DNA of 28,088 nucleotides from CAZPWQ01 sp964590495 (GCA_964590495.1 CAZPWQ010000041.1:1-28088); one strand, 5' to 3'; positions 7,688 through 16,720 are shown, counted from the first letter of the stretch. The notes: generated by a model not told the origin, from the sequence alone. Numbers and translations are program-made.

Positions 7688-9280
7688 ATGATTTATAAGA
7701 CATCTTTTTCAGCAGTTTTCGCTGTTCTTTTTTTATCAGTCAGTTCCTTTGCTCAAATAGAGGAAGCCCCTGACCGCAAAATAGGAGAAGGTCCGTTCGA
7801 CCGGCTGATCATTCGCGGGGTCACACTGGTGGACGGCACCGGATCGCCTCCGATGGGGCCGGTCGATATTGTTGTGGAAGACAACCGTATCGCTTCCATT
7901 CAATCGGTCGGTTATCCGGGAGTCCCCATCAATGAAGACCGCAGGCCCGAGGCCGGTGATAACGACAGGGTGCTCGAGACCGGCGGTATGTATCTGCTGC
8001 CGGGATTTATCGACATGCATGCCCACACCGGCGGATCGGCACAGGGTACCCCGGCGGAATATGTCTACATGCTATGGATGGCCCACGGTATCACTACCGT
8101 CCGGGAACCGGGCTCCTTCAACGGGATGGAGTGGACCCTCAGGCAAAAAGAGCGAAGCAGCAATAATGAGATCGCCGCTCCGAGGATATCAGCGTACATC
8201 GGTTTCGGAATGGAATATAACGGAGAGATTACTACAGCGGAACAGGCGCGTGAATGGGTCAGGATGATTGCCGACAGAGGAGCAGACGGTATCAAATTTT
8301 TCGGAGCAAGCCGGCCGGTATATGCCGCAGCTATTGATGAGGCAAATAAACTTGGTTTGGGAACTATGACGCATCATGCACAGACACGCGTAGTTTATAA
8401 CAATGCCCTTGAGTCGGCCCGTCTTGGTCTTACAAGCATTACTCACTGGTATGGCGTTCCGGAAGCGTTATTTACCGATCAGGTTATACAGAATTACCCG
8501 CTTGATTATAACTATAACAACGAGCAGCATCGATTCGAGGAGGCCGGCGAGCTGTGGAAACAGGCTGCCAAACCCTACAGCGAGAAGTGGAATGCGGTGA
8601 TGGATGAAATGATTGAACTCGACATCACTTTAAACCCGACCTTTACCATCTATGAAGCCAACAGAAATCTGAGTGCACAGCGCCGGGCCGAATGGCATGA
8701 AAAATATACCCTGCCTTCGTTGTGGGAGTTTTATAAACCGAGCCGTATTTCCCATGGTTCATACTGGCTGAACTGGGGAACGGAACAGGAGATCGCCTGG
8801 AAAGAAAATTTTGGGCTGTGGTTTGAATTCGTCAATGAATTTAAAAATCGCGGCGGCCGTGTGACACTCGGCTCGGATGCAGGTTATATCTACAAATTAT
8901 ACGGATTCGGTTATATCCAGGAAATGGAGATGTTCCGTGAGGCAGGATTCCATCCGCTGGAAATTTTCCAGTCGGCTTCGCTGAAAGCGGCCGAGGTTTT
9001 AAACCTGGATAGTGAAACAGGTACGATTGAAGTGGGCAAGCTGGCCGATATGGTGCTTGTGGATGCCAATCCTCTCGAGAATATTAAAGTGCTGTATGGA
9101 ACCGGGGCAATACATGTGAACGAAGATAATGAACCCGTACGTATCGGCGGTGTGAAGTATACTATCAAAGACGGTATTATTTACGATGCCCAAAAGATGC
9201 TGCAGGATGTGGAAGATATGGTCGATAAAGCAAAAGCTGAAGATAATTATGACATTACCCAGCCGGGACTCGAATACTAG
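7688..9280 (+). CDS. Secreted amidohydrolase (imidazolonepropionase-like, metal-dependent)
   Basis: A 530-residue amidohydrolase-superfamily protein with an N-terminal signal peptide (about residues 1-22, ending SSFAQ), so it acts outside the cytoplasm. The metal-binding set appears complete: HAH at 111-113 after PGFIDM, Lys203 in GIKFFG as the likely carboxylated lysine, His229/230 in MTHHAQT, His253 in ITHWYG, and Asp397 in TLGSDAGY. The C-terminus has the usual GTIEVGKLADMVLVDANPL that returns to the composite beta-sandwich seen at the start (RGVTLVDGTGSPP). Members cleave amide, ester or peptide bonds in small molecules or dipeptides; the substrate cannot be read from the sequence. It is probably a single-gene unit; a 170-bp spacer separates it from the next gene. 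Confidence 0.9.
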   Translation: MIYKTSFSAVFAVLFLSVSSFAQIEEAPDRKIGEGPFDRLIIRGVTLVDGTGSPPMGPVDIVVEDNRIASIQSVGYPGVPINEDRRPEAGDNDRVLETGGMYLLPGFIDMHAHTGGSAQGTPAEYVYMLWMAHGITTVREPGSFNGMEWTLRQKERSSNNEIAAPRISAYIGFGMEYNGEITTAEQAREWVRMIADRGADGIKFFGASRPVYAAAIDEANKLGLGTMTHHAQTRVVYNNALESARLGLTSITHWYGVPEALFTDQVIQNYPLDYNYNNEQHRFEEAGELWKQAAKPYSEKWNAVMDEMIELDITLNPTFTIYEANRNLSAQRRAEWHEKYTLPSLWEFYKPSRISHGSYWLNWGTEQEIAWKENFGLWFEFVNEFKNRGGRVTLGSDAGYIYKLYGFGYIQEMEMFREAGFHPLEIFQSASLKAAEVLNLDSETGTIEVGKLADMVLVDANPLENIKVLYGTGAIHVNEDNEPVRIGGVKYTIKDGIIYDAQKMLQDVEDMVDKAKAEDNYDITQPGLEY

Positions 9281-9450
9281 TTTTGTTATTAATTATTAGT
9301 TATTAGTCACAGATAATAAGTTGCCAATCTATCTATCGAATGCTGTTATACTTATGGTAACATCAGTCTCTGTTTTTATATAATAGCTATGAACTTTTTC
9401 TACGATAATCTGGTATAGTATTTCTCTATTCAAATTAAATTTCTAAGAAA

Positions 9451-9933
9451 ATGAAAAAATTTCTCGCAGCTTTTTTTCTATGTGCTTTTCTTTTAATCGC
9501 AAATCAGCACACTTATGCACAGCAAAGCGGTTTTGGTATTGGTGCCATGCTGAACAGCCCGACCGGCATAAGCATGAAGGGCTGGATAAACCAGGAAATT
9601 GCTGTAGATGCTGCCCTCTCTTTTAACATCGGACAAAATTTTTCTCAATTTTACCTGCACTCCGATCTCCTGCGTCACAGTGATCCCTTAAACGAAGAGC
9701 TGAATATCGAATACGGTCTTTTCCGGTATTACTATGGAATCGGTTTGCGTATACTTTGGACTGATATAAATAATGATATCACGGCCGGACTCCGAACCCC
9801 GATAGGTACAACTTTTGATTTTGGTGATTCGTCCGTAGAAACTTTTTTTGAGCTGGCTCCTACAATAGATTTTTCTCCAGGCTTTCGCTTCGGTTTTGCA
9901 GGAGCTTTCGGCGTACGGGTATACCTGAACTAG
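9451..9933 (+). CDS. Small secreted beta-barrel-like protein
   Basis: A 160-residue protein with a clear signal peptide (MKKFLAAFFLCAFLLIA, cleavage after TYAQ near residue 24). The mature part alternates hydrophobic and polar residues with Gly and aromatic strands (GFGIGAMLNSPTGISMKGWI, YYYGIGLRILW, APTIDFSPGFRFGFAGAFG) and ends GVRVYLN, as in small outer-membrane barrels such as the DUF3996-like group. No enzymatic motif is present. It ends 20 bases before the ferredoxin gene and may be co-transcribed with it, though no functional link is evident. Barrel topology is inferred from the pattern. Confidence 0.75.
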   Translation: MKKFLAAFFLCAFLLIANQHTYAQQSGFGIGAMLNSPTGISMKGWINQEIAVDAALSFNIGQNFSQFYLHSDLLRHSDPLNEELNIEYGLFRYYYGIGLRILWTDINNDITAGLRTPIGTTFDFGDSSVETFFELAPTIDFSPGFRFGFAGAFGVRVYLN

Positions 9934-9953
9934 AACAGCGACAAAATCATTCT

Positions 9954-10313
9954 ATGAACAAACGTCTATGGAAGAAAGCAGAAAAACTAAACATTGAATC
10001 TATACAACGCCATATCTTTCTCTGTGCAGACCAGACCAAACCCAAATGTTGTAAAAAAGAGATCGGCCTCGAAAGTTGGCAATATCTTAAGAAACGCCTG
10101 AAAGAATTAAACCTGGATGGCGCCGGCGGAATATATCGCACCAAAGCCAATTGTCTCCGGGTGTGCAAAAAAGGTCCAATTGCTGTTGTATACCCTGAGG
10201 GTATCTGGTATCACTCCTGTAAGCCGGAAGTCCTTGAAAAAATCATTCAGCAACATCTGATAGGCGGAAAACCGGTTGAAAAGTACATGTTTGTTGAACA
10301 TCCGTTAAAGTAA
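9954..10313 (+). CDS. Thioredoxin-fold (2Fe-2S) ferredoxin
   Basis: This 119-residue soluble protein resembles thioredoxin-like 2Fe-2S ferredoxins. Cysteines 24, 32/33, 67 and 71 make the pattern CADQTKPKCC and NCLRVCKKGP, followed by AVVYPEGIWYHSC, the usual layout for binding one 2Fe-2S cluster. It would act as a cytoplasmic electron carrier; its redox partner is unknown. Homologous domains occur in cobalamin-biosynthesis proteins (CbiW type), which is of interest beside a B12 uptake locus, but no biosynthetic gene is present here. The gene follows the barrel protein by 20 bases. Start: ATG at 9954; the short basic N-terminus (MNKRLWKKAEK) is plausible. Confidence 0.85.
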   Translation: MNKRLWKKAEKLNIESIQRHIFLCADQTKPKCCKKEIGLESWQYLKKRLKELNLDGAGGIYRTKANCLRVCKKGPIAVVYPEGIWYHSCKPEVLEKIIQQHLIGGKPVEKYMFVEHPLK

Positions 10314-10318
10314 TTTTT

Positions 10319-10368
10319 TACCACTAAGACATTAAGATCACTTAGTGTCCTCAGTGATTTAGTAGTAA
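10319..10368. repeat. CACTAAG-type dispersed repeat (inverted relative to 6586-6635)
   Basis: This segment begins TACCACTAAGACATTAAG and matches the reverse complement of 6586-6635 over about 45 bases with a handful of mismatches. It starts a few bases after the ferredoxin stop codon and is internally semi-palindromic (ACTAAG near one end, CTTAGTG and TTTAGTAG toward the other). It may also act as a 3' hairpin, but no T tract follows it. Confidence 0.55.
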
Positions 10369-10477
10369 GTATTGGAACAAAACTGTATATGATAACAGTT
10401 TAAACAACGCGACTGGAAACATCAGTGGACAATGACTTATTCATAAATAAGCTTAGACAATTAACACAGAGACGCTA

Positions 10478-12100
10478 ATGAAGCGATATCAAAAAATTTT
10501 ATTGGGAGTTGTCATCTTCATTATTCTGATGTTCACCGCCGTCAAAATTTACGTGAGCTATTACCTGGATGACCGCATAGAAAAAGAAGCAATTACCCGT
10601 TTTAACCAAAATACAGAGGACAAGTATAACCTTGAGATAGGAGATACGGGTCTGTACATCATCGGCAGGAGGTTAAGTTTTAATGATATTAAGCTGACCC
10701 AAAAGAAAGCCGGTTCCGGGGGAGAAGTCACTGTAACACTTGAATCATTCAATCTGACGGGTATCGGGTTTTTGAAACTGCTATGGAGCAAAGAACTTGT
10801 CATTCGGCATATCGAACTTAATAAGCCGGTGATTTCTCTTATTGATTCCGGAGAATCCTCCGAATCCGGGGAATCGCCCGGGTGGAATACTCTCTCGACG
10901 CGCCTGTCAGAAAAAGTATTGCAAAATTTAAATGGTCTGTCTATTCAGCAATTCGCGATACGGGATCTTTCGGTGGATCTCCAGCGTTCAGGTTCTGCTA
11001 TTGATTCCATGCTTTCGTTCGGCAACAGTGATATAGAACTTTATAATATCGTTATTGATTCCACATCGCTTAAGGATAACCGGGTGCTTCCTCTTGATAA
11101 TCTGGCTGCCACTTTTCGGGATATTCAATTCAATACCAAAAACCAGCTATACCGGATAAATGTTGACCATGCCGAATTTTCAAGCTCAAATGGTAAGATG
11201 AACCTGCGGGCAATAAGAATGGACCCCAGGCTTGGAAAAGAAGAGTTTGCTGATCATGTGGGGCATGAGGTCGACCGCATTACGATGATACTTGATGAAA
11301 TCAGCTGGAACGGAATTGATTCCGATCGTTTAAACCGGGCGGAGGGACTTTATGTAAAGAATATAACGCTGGACCGGCCGAGTCTGAATATTTATCGCGA
11401 TAAACGCCCCCCCTCTCCAGCCAATAATCGTCCCCCCCTTCCCCAGCAGATGATCCGCAATATTCCAATACCTGTTGCTATCGACAGCATCAGCATTGTA
11501 AACGGACATATCCGCCATAACGAGCGTCAGCCCAAAGCTGATAAACAAGGTTACATCGATTTTGCCAACCTGGAGGCTTCCATGATTCATCTCAGTAATA
11601 TTGAGGATCTATGGTCTGAGAATACACCTCCGACGCTTCATGCAGAGGCAGACGTAATGGAAAAGGGCCGGTTAAAGGTTGATTTCCTATTTCCCATGAC
11701 AGCTCCGGAAGATATTCAGCATATCAACGGCAGCCTTGAAGCTATGGATCTGGAATGTTTTAACACTGCTTTTGAACCCCTTGCTTTTGCTCGTATTGAT
11801 GATGGAAAAATTCTGGGGTTGGATTTCAGTATGCACCTAGGTGAACAGCAATCAACCGGTGAATTGACCCTTTTATACGAAAATCTTAAGATTTCATTAC
11901 TTGATAAGAAAGCGAATGAGGAAAACCTGGGTAGCCAGATAAAATCGCTGCTGGCGAATACATTCGTAATTAAATCCGATAATAAAGGAGAGGATATCCG
12001 ATCCGGGGAAATAAATTTTGAACGCGTCGAGAGAAAATCCGTTTTTAACTATTGGTGGAAGTCGTTGTTAAGCGGAATTAAGTCGAACGTCGGATTATAA
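10478..12100 (+). CDS. Membrane-anchored AsmA-like envelope protein
   Basis: A 540-residue protein with one N-terminal transmembrane segment (about residues 7-27, ILLGVVIFIILMFTAVKIYV) followed by a large, mostly beta-strand extracytoplasmic part. The early LEIGDTGLYIIGRRLSFNDIKLTQKK and VTLESFNLTGIGFLKLLWSKELVIRHIELNKPVI resemble the repeated strands of AsmA/DUF748-type proteins, implicated in lipid transport or envelope assembly. A proline-rich spacer (PPSPANNRPPLPQQM) divides it near residue 312. No catalytic motif is seen. The next gene begins one base after the stop codon, so the two are co-transcribed. I am confident of the gene and the topology; the family assignment is tentative. Confidence 0.7.
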   Translation: MKRYQKILLGVVIFIILMFTAVKIYVSYYLDDRIEKEAITRFNQNTEDKYNLEIGDTGLYIIGRRLSFNDIKLTQKKAGSGGEVTVTLESFNLTGIGFLKLLWSKELVIRHIELNKPVISLIDSGESSESGESPGWNTLSTRLSEKVLQNLNGLSIQQFAIRDLSVDLQRSGSAIDSMLSFGNSDIELYNIVIDSTSLKDNRVLPLDNLAATFRDIQFNTKNQLYRINVDHAEFSSSNGKMNLRAIRMDPRLGKEEFADHVGHEVDRITMILDEISWNGIDSDRLNRAEGLYVKNITLDRPSLNIYRDKRPPSPANNRPPLPQQMIRNIPIPVAIDSISIVNGHIRHNERQPKADKQGYIDFANLEASMIHLSNIEDLWSENTPPTLHAEADVMEKGRLKVDFLFPMTAPEDIQHINGSLEAMDLECFNTAFEPLAFARIDDGKILGLDFSMHLGEQQSTGELTLLYENLKISLLDKKANEENLGSQIKSLLANTFVIKSDNKGEDIRSGEINFERVERKSVFNYWWKSLLSGIKSNVGL

Positions 12101-12101
12101 A

Positions 12102-13076
12102 ATGGATAACTCATTTCCAACTCTTAAAGATGTACGAACAGCTCACAAGCGGATATCGGATTATACCCACCGTACTCCGGTGTTGACGAGCCAGCAAATT
12201 AATGAACGGGCAGGAGCACAACTCTTTTTTAAATGTGAAAACTTTCAAAAGGTCGGTGCATTTAAATTCAGGGGAGCATCTAATGCTATTTTTTCGCTGA
12301 CGGATAAAGAGGCAAAAAACGGTGTTGCCACCCATTCATCGGGTAATCACGCTCAGGCTGTCGCACTCGCAGCTAAACTTCGCGGAATTCCCTCACATAT
12401 TGTCATGCCTGAAAATGCACCGAAGGTTAAGATGGAGGCCGTTAAGAACTATGGAGCAAAAATTACCTTTTGTGAGGCGACCCAGGAAGCCCGGGAATCA
12501 TCGCTGGAAGAAGTAGTAAAACAGACAGGCGCAACTTTTATACATCCGTATAACGATCCGGATATTATTGCCGGTCAGGGTACGGCAGCACTGGAACTAT
12601 TGGGTAATCACCCCGATCTTGATGTAATCATCGTTCCTGTGGGCGGTGGCGGACTTATCAGTGGTACCGCAATTACTGTTAAGGGTACATCGCCCCAAAT
12701 TAAAACAATTGGGGCTGAACCTGAAATAGCCAATGATGCTTATCTTTCTTTCAAAACAGGTGAAAGACAACCCATACAAAGCACAGATACCGTTGCCGAC
12801 GGATTGCGTACTTCGCTTGGTGAACTCACTTTTGCCTGCATCAGGGAATATGTTGATGAAATGGTTACCGTATCTGAGCAGCAGATTATAGATGCCATGC
12901 GTCTTGTATGGGAACGTATGAACATAATTATCGAACCTTCAGGCGCCGTACCTGTAGCCGCCGTTCTTAACAACAAGATTGATGCTTCTGAAAAAAAGAT
13001 CGGCATCATCATAAGTGGCGGAAATATGGATCTTGATCACCTGCCGTGGATGAAAGGTGAACGACCGAGACACTAG
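12102..13076 (+). CDS. PLP-dependent serine racemase / threonine dehydratase
   Basis: A fold-type II PLP enzyme of 324 residues. Lys55 in KVGAFKFRGA is the expected Schiff-base lysine. SSGNHAQ (80-86) is the substrate loop, and VPVGGGGLISG (178-188) the phosphate-binding tetraglycine. There is no C-terminal ACT-like regulatory domain, so it is of the catabolic dehydratase / serine racemase type rather than biosynthetic IlvA. Segments IAGQGTAALELL, VADGLRTSLG and LVWERMNIIIEPSGAVPVAAVL resemble eukaryotic serine racemase. Expected reactions are dehydration of L-Thr/L-Ser to 2-oxo acids and possibly serine racemisation. It begins right after the AsmA-like gene and is followed, past a palindromic repeat, by a D-amino-acid-oxidase-like gene. 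Confidence 0.9.
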   Translation: MDNSFPTLKDVRTAHKRISDYTHRTPVLTSQQINERAGAQLFFKCENFQKVGAFKFRGASNAIFSLTDKEAKNGVATHSSGNHAQAVALAAKLRGIPSHIVMPENAPKVKMEAVKNYGAKITFCEATQEARESSLEEVVKQTGATFIHPYNDPDIIAGQGTAALELLGNHPDLDVIIVPVGGGGLISGTAITVKGTSPQIKTIGAEPEIANDAYLSFKTGERQPIQSTDTVADGLRTSLGELTFACIREYVDEMVTVSEQQIIDAMRLVWERMNIIIEPSGAVPVAAVLNNKIDASEKKIGIIISGGNMDLDHLPWMKGERPRH

Positions 13077-13145
13077 TACTTGCTCTAAAATTCGTAATTA
13101 AGAATTGAGGAATATGAAAGCTAGGCTGTTCACCAAAGTCACTTA

Positions 13146-13244
13146 TGTCATCCTGAACTTGTTTCAGGATCTTTAGCGAGAATTTACGTAAAAGCTTTTG
13201 CCGAAAAAACATGCTACAGATGCTGAAATAAATTCAGCATGACA
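13146..13244. repeat. Long imperfect palindrome between PLP enzyme and flavoprotein genes
   Basis: The outer arms TGTCATCCTGAA (13146-13157) and TTCAGCATGACA (13233-13244) pair with one mismatch. Each side also holds its own hairpin: ATCCTGAA with TTCAGGAT, and ATGCTGAA with TTCAGCAT. This matches a dispersed intergenic palindrome type seen in many bacteria. The left hairpin is followed by CTTTAG, a weak tail, so a terminator role for the upstream gene is possible. Confidence 0.65.
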
Positions 13245-13305
13245 CCTTCGTTGGTACGGGGTTGAAACCTTTAACCACATAGAATTTTAAACATTCATAT
13301 CCGAC

Positions 13306-14514
13306 GTGAATCAGGAAAAAATTATTATTATCGGGGCCGGAGTAAGCGGTATAACTACCGGCCTCGTACTGCAGCTTCTGGGGTATCCGACAATTATATA
13401 TACGAAAGAGACCATTGATGATTTCTATCAACAGGGTGATCCGCGCTTTGCCAGCCGGTATCCGGCAGCTTCGATCATACCGCATACCGTTTTTACCGAC
13501 AAACTGGAGACGCTGTTTATACAATCCCAGAATATTTTTCAAGAACTTCAAAAAGAATCATTTAAGGGACTTGCCATCCACAAACATTTCGAAGTATTCG
13601 AATTCATGAAAGGCCCTCCTCCCTATCTCGATTTAATGGCTGATGTTCGCAACCTGGACCAACAGGACGATATGCCAAGGAGAAAAGAAATCGTTAATCT
13701 CTATGGCTGGGTATTTGATTGTTTCTTCACAGATTGGCCGGTTTATTTCCCTTATCTATCTGAACTTTATCTTGACTCCGGCGGGCAGATACAACACCAA
13801 AAATTGACACCGGAAGATATTATAAATCTACCGTCGGATATAATCATAAACTGCAGCGGGCTGGGCAGCCGTGATCTTTTTAAAGATGATGCACCTCATG
13901 AAATCGGGCAAGGACATATTTTGTATGTTAAAGATGCCCCGCTATATCGAAATACAGAAGGTGAAATTATCTCTTACAACTATACGCCAAAAGCCGATGT
14001 ATATTCCGATGAAAACGGGAATCCCGTAGATGTATACTGGTATCCGCGTAAAGACGGCTGGATTCTGGGTGGAAGCCGGCAGTTCGGAACTGTTGATGAT
14101 GCAGACAACTGGAACGGCGGGAAAATAGAATCCTACTACTATACAAAAGGAGGCACTCCCTATCCTAAACAGATCCTGGACCTCAACAATGAAATCCTGA
14201 AGGAGAGTTACGGGCTGGAACCGGAAACATATCAGGACATATCCGCCTTTAAAGGGTATCGTTACATTCGAAGCCGAAATAATGGACTGCGACTGGAAAG
14301 TGAAGAGCTAAACAACAAATTGATCATACATAATTATGGTCACGGTGGCGCAGGTATCACATTATCGTGGGGAGCGGCACTGAAGGCAGCACAGATGGCA
14401 GCTGCCATCTGTAAGAAACCGAAGGAAACAGAAGTTGAAAGCGACCAAAAAATATTGAAGAAACTTCAAGAGATAATTAAACATTCATCAGGTAAATATG
14501 ACAAACAATATTAA
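13306..14514 (+). CDS. FAD-dependent oxidoreductase, D-amino-acid oxidase family
   Basis: A 402-residue flavoprotein. The N-terminal dinucleotide-binding motif IIIIGAGVSGITTGLVLQLLG (in parts, residues 6-26) binds FAD. RYPAASIIPH, IINCSGLGSRDLF and the C-terminal KGYRYIRSRNNGLRLE plus NYGHGGAGITLSWG follow the DAO family pattern, including the Arg thought to hold the substrate carboxylate and the Gly-rich FAD contact. The likely reaction is oxidation of D-amino acids to 2-oxo acids, ammonia and peroxide. Translation starts at a GTG (13306), which places the FAD motif at the normal distance. The last 17 bases overlap the AI-2E permease gene. With the upstream racemase-like enzyme it may form a D-serine handling pair, though the 230-bp spacer weakens the operon case. 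Confidence 0.88.
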   Translation: MNQEKIIIIGAGVSGITTGLVLQLLGYPTIIYTKETIDDFYQQGDPRFASRYPAASIIPHTVFTDKLETLFIQSQNIFQELQKESFKGLAIHKHFEVFEFMKGPPPYLDLMADVRNLDQQDDMPRRKEIVNLYGWVFDCFFTDWPVYFPYLSELYLDSGGQIQHQKLTPEDIINLPSDIIINCSGLGSRDLFKDDAPHEIGQGHILYVKDAPLYRNTEGEIISYNYTPKADVYSDENGNPVDVYWYPRKDGWILGGSRQFGTVDDADNWNGGKIESYYYTKGGTPYPKQILDLNNEILKESYGLEPETYQDISAFKGYRYIRSRNNGLRLESEELNNKLIIHNYGHGGAGITLSWGAALKAAQMAAAICKKPKETEVESDQKILKKLQEIIKHSSGKYDKQY

Positions 14515-15598
14515 TCATTTTCCTCTCGAACTTCGCTATTTGATACGTTTGCTGCTTGTAATCACCGTAATATTCGCGGCAATCATGGCCAAACAGTTGT
14601 TTGTACCTCTCTTTTTCGGAATATTGTTTGCTTATATGGTATATCCCCCGGCAAGGCAAATGGAGAACTGGGGCGTTCCCCGAATACTGACCAACCTGAT
14701 TCTGATAATTCTCACTATAGCCGTCATCGGAGGATTTTTATACGGATTGTCTATGCTTGTAGCTACTTTTTCAGATGACTTGCCTGAAATAAAATCACAA
14801 TTCGAAGAAAATATTTCTTACTACCGGGAAAACATAGGTTCGCTTCTGGGGATTTCGGAAGAACAGCAAAAAAGTATGGTTGAAGGTTTCGGATTCATTA
14901 CAGAGTTTCTCGATGGTTTTTTTACTGCTACTACCAATACGATTGTCGCCATTGGCCTGATGCCGGTGTTCGCCTTTTTTATGTTATTTTACCGGGACAA
15001 ATTTGAAAAATTTCTTCTTGAAGTCGTACCTGACCAAAAGCGTGATATATTAGAAAGTATTATCAGAGAAGCAGCCACTGTGGTACCCAAATATCTAAAA
15101 GGCCTGGTGGTGGTTGTGCTTATTCTCATGGTTATAAACAGTATCGCCTTTTACTTCATAGGCATTGAATACGCCCTGTTAATGGGAGTTATAGCAGCGC
15201 TTTTTAATCTGATCCCCTACCTGGGCACTATTATCGGATATGCTATTGTACTTCTGTTTGTGCTTGTTACACAGGATCCTTCACAGGTACTGTCCGTATT
15301 TTTGCTTTTTTTCCCTGTTCAGTTTTTTGAGAATAATATTCTCACTCCCAATATCACCGGATCTTATGTAAGGATAAACCCACTGGTCATCATCATCTCA
15401 CTCATAGCTGCCGGCATGATATGGGGACTGCCGGGTATGCTGCTGGTTATCCCCTACCTGGCTATGTTTAAAATCCTCAGTGAACACGTACCTTCGCTCC
15501 AGCCGGTGGAATATCTGCTCAGCACCCGTGGTACTGAAGAATTCCAGCCTTCATTTGATAAAATTAAAAAGTGGTTTAAATCTTTTGCCAATAAATAG
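14498..15598 (+). CDS. AI-2E family transporter (PerM/TqsA type)
   Basis: A 366-residue polytopic membrane protein with about seven to eight hydrophobic segments: a first pair at about 10-55, one near 65-90, a long polar region at about 90-140, then a cluster from 140 on. Family marks include LFFGILFAYMVYPP, VPKYLKGLVVVVLILMVINS (in part), LMGVIAALFNLIPYLG and NILTPNITGSYVRINPLVII. Family members have been linked to AI-2 export, Na+/H+ exchange or other solute efflux, so the substrate stays open. The start ATG lies inside the flavoprotein gene (17-base overlap), so translation is probably coupled. The stop is followed within two bases by a large palindromic repeat. Confidence 0.9.
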   Translation: MTNNINHFPLELRYLIRLLLVITVIFAAIMAKQLFVPLFFGILFAYMVYPPARQMENWGVPRILTNLILIILTIAVIGGFLYGLSMLVATFSDDLPEIKSQFEENISYYRENIGSLLGISEEQQKSMVEGFGFITEFLDGFFTATTNTIVAIGLMPVFAFFMLFYRDKFEKFLLEVVPDQKRDILESIIREAATVVPKYLKGLVVVVLILMVINSIAFYFIGIEYALLMGVIAALFNLIPYLGTIIGYAIVLLFVLVTQDPSQVLSVFLLFFPVQFFENNILTPNITGSYVRINPLVIIISLIAAGMIWGLPGMLLVIPYLAMFKILSEHVPSLQPVEYLLSTRGTEEFQPSFDKIKKWFKSFANK

Positions 15599-15599
15599 T

Positions 15600-15922
15600 C
15601 AGTGCCATATCTGCCACCTGAGGTGGTGGAGCCGGACGTACCGGACCGGAGGTCCGGCACGAGGTTGGAAGGGAGAGTTTTGTACAACCTGTTCATAAAC
15701 CATCTGCAAACTCCCATACCAAACTAACTCCTCGTTCCGCACCCTGCCTGCACGAAGCCAAAGTTGGATTTAGTGGACCCTTAAAGAAACGTTTCGGCGT
15801 AGGCAGGCTCTGGTGCGGAACGTATCTTTGTGACCTCCGGTCACGAAAGGGTAGCAAAACATACAGAATTTACACCCTTTGCTCACGAGATAAAATCAAC
15901 CTGACTGCGCTCCTGTAATTTT
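15600..15922. repeat. Composite palindromic repeat, copy A
   Basis: This 323-bp non-coding block is repeated at 24770-25091. It holds several hairpins: GCCACC-TGAGGTGGT, GTACCGGACC-GGAGGTCCGGC, GTTCCGCAC / GTGCGGAAC and GTGACC-TCC-GGTCAC. The GTTCCGC hairpin is split by an insert of about 69 bp (15743-15811) bounded by CCTGCCTGC and GGCAGGC. The related hairpin at 2734-2758 lacks that insert. The core around GCCAAAGTTGGATTTAG is almost identical in the two large copies, more so than the outer parts. The remainder of the 15599-15977 gap holds an ATCCGTG-type fragment (about 15925-15970) and no gene. Confidence 0.8.
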
Positions 15923-15977
15923 CACAGATATCCGTGCTAATCGGCTCCATCCGTGTTGTCCGCGTTCCATAGACTAC

Positions 15978-16316
15978 CTAACCGGCAAAATGCTTTTCGG
16001 CACAATCGGGACAATCGAGCCAGTTTTCGGAAGGGATACTCGGCATAGCCGAGGCACTGCTGCCCCGCTCGAACACCGGCCGGTATAGCACATCTCCCTT
16101 GTTATGAGACTCCCCGCAACTGTGACAAGAAACATCCGCCTCCAGTTTTTTGGGCGTATAGCCGGCAATGATCCAGCCTTCATGCCCGGCATGAGCTGCA
16201 AGACTTTCCAGAGCAGCACGTACAGTCTGTGATTTATTACCGTCGTAAAACTTGCCGGCCAGATTTCTGAGCAATTCTACTGTATCTTCATCCAATGTAA
16301 AATTTAATCTTTTCAT
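15978..16316 (-). CDS. Ribbon-helix-helix protein with C-terminal zinc ribbon
   Basis: A 112-residue protein in two parts. Residues 2-46 (KRLNFTLDEDTVELLRNLA, NKSQTVRAALESLA) look like a ribbon-helix-helix DNA-binding unit: one basic beta-strand and two helices. Residues 60-112 carry four cysteines as CHSC (64, 67) and CPDC (102, 105), a zinc-ribbon or rubredoxin-like metal site. It overlaps the MerC-domain gene by four bases (ATGA), so the two are translationally coupled. A DNA-binding protein with a metal site beside a putative metal transporter suggests a metal-responsive regulator, perhaps acting on the dyad at 16721-16748; that is inference. Not a family to which I can give a gene symbol. 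Confidence 0.8.
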   Translation of the reverse strand: MKRLNFTLDEDTVELLRNLAGKFYDGNKSQTVRAALESLAAHAGHEGWIIAGYTPKKLEADVSCHSCGESHNKGDVLYRPVFERGSSASAMPSIPSENWLDCPDCAEKHFAG

Positions 16317-16699
16317 AAATTGCGACTGCTCTGTTTTTTCTGTTGATGGAGTTTGTAATTGAACCAGTGTCCCGATATCAGCAGAGTACTCCCTCCCATT
16401 GTAATTAAAGATTCGCCCCAGTTACCAACCATATCATGAAGTATCCATGCCAGGGCAATCACAAACAATCCTCCATATAGCAGTACCGGAATATATGTTG
16501 GCACAACTCCACTGCGAACGGCATAATATACCGTTGGTACAATTAACAAAAAAAGTACCGGGTGGGTCCATACATGAAGAGTTTCAGCTACAGGAAACAG
16601 CGGCATCAATGCAACGACCACCGGAAAAAAGAGGCAGTGAATAGCACAAAATCCCGATAGTCCTATTCCCAAACGATCCCAGAATGCTTTAGTAAACAA
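16313..16699 (-). CDS. MerC-domain membrane protein
   Basis: A 128-residue protein with about four hydrophobic segments. Near the N-terminus, FCAIHCLFFPV has the Cys-X3-Cys pair (Cys18, Cys22) typical of MerC, the mercury-resistance inner-membrane transporter; the His in THPVLF is also usual. In non-mer contexts, MerC-domain proteins are found in Bacteroidota-type genomes with metal regulators, so the ion may be zinc or another soft metal rather than Hg. No merA, merP or merR is nearby. The frame starts at TTG 16699; no better ATG exists near, so the exact start is uncertain. It is followed by the zinc-ribbon RHH gene in the same operon. Confidence 0.85.
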   Translation of the reverse strand: MFTKAFWDRLGIGLSGFCAIHCLFFPVVVALMPLFPVAETLHVWTHPVLFLLIVPTVYYAVRSGVVPTYIPVLLYGGLFVIALAWILHDMVGNWGESLITMGGSTLLISGHWFNYKLHQQKKQSSRNL

Positions 16700-16720
16700 A
16701 AATCCTAAAATTGATGATTA

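Noticed and set aside
16313..16699. Mercury resistance operon
   Set aside because: Only the MerC domain is present. There is no merA, merP, merT or merR, so mercury specificity is not supported.
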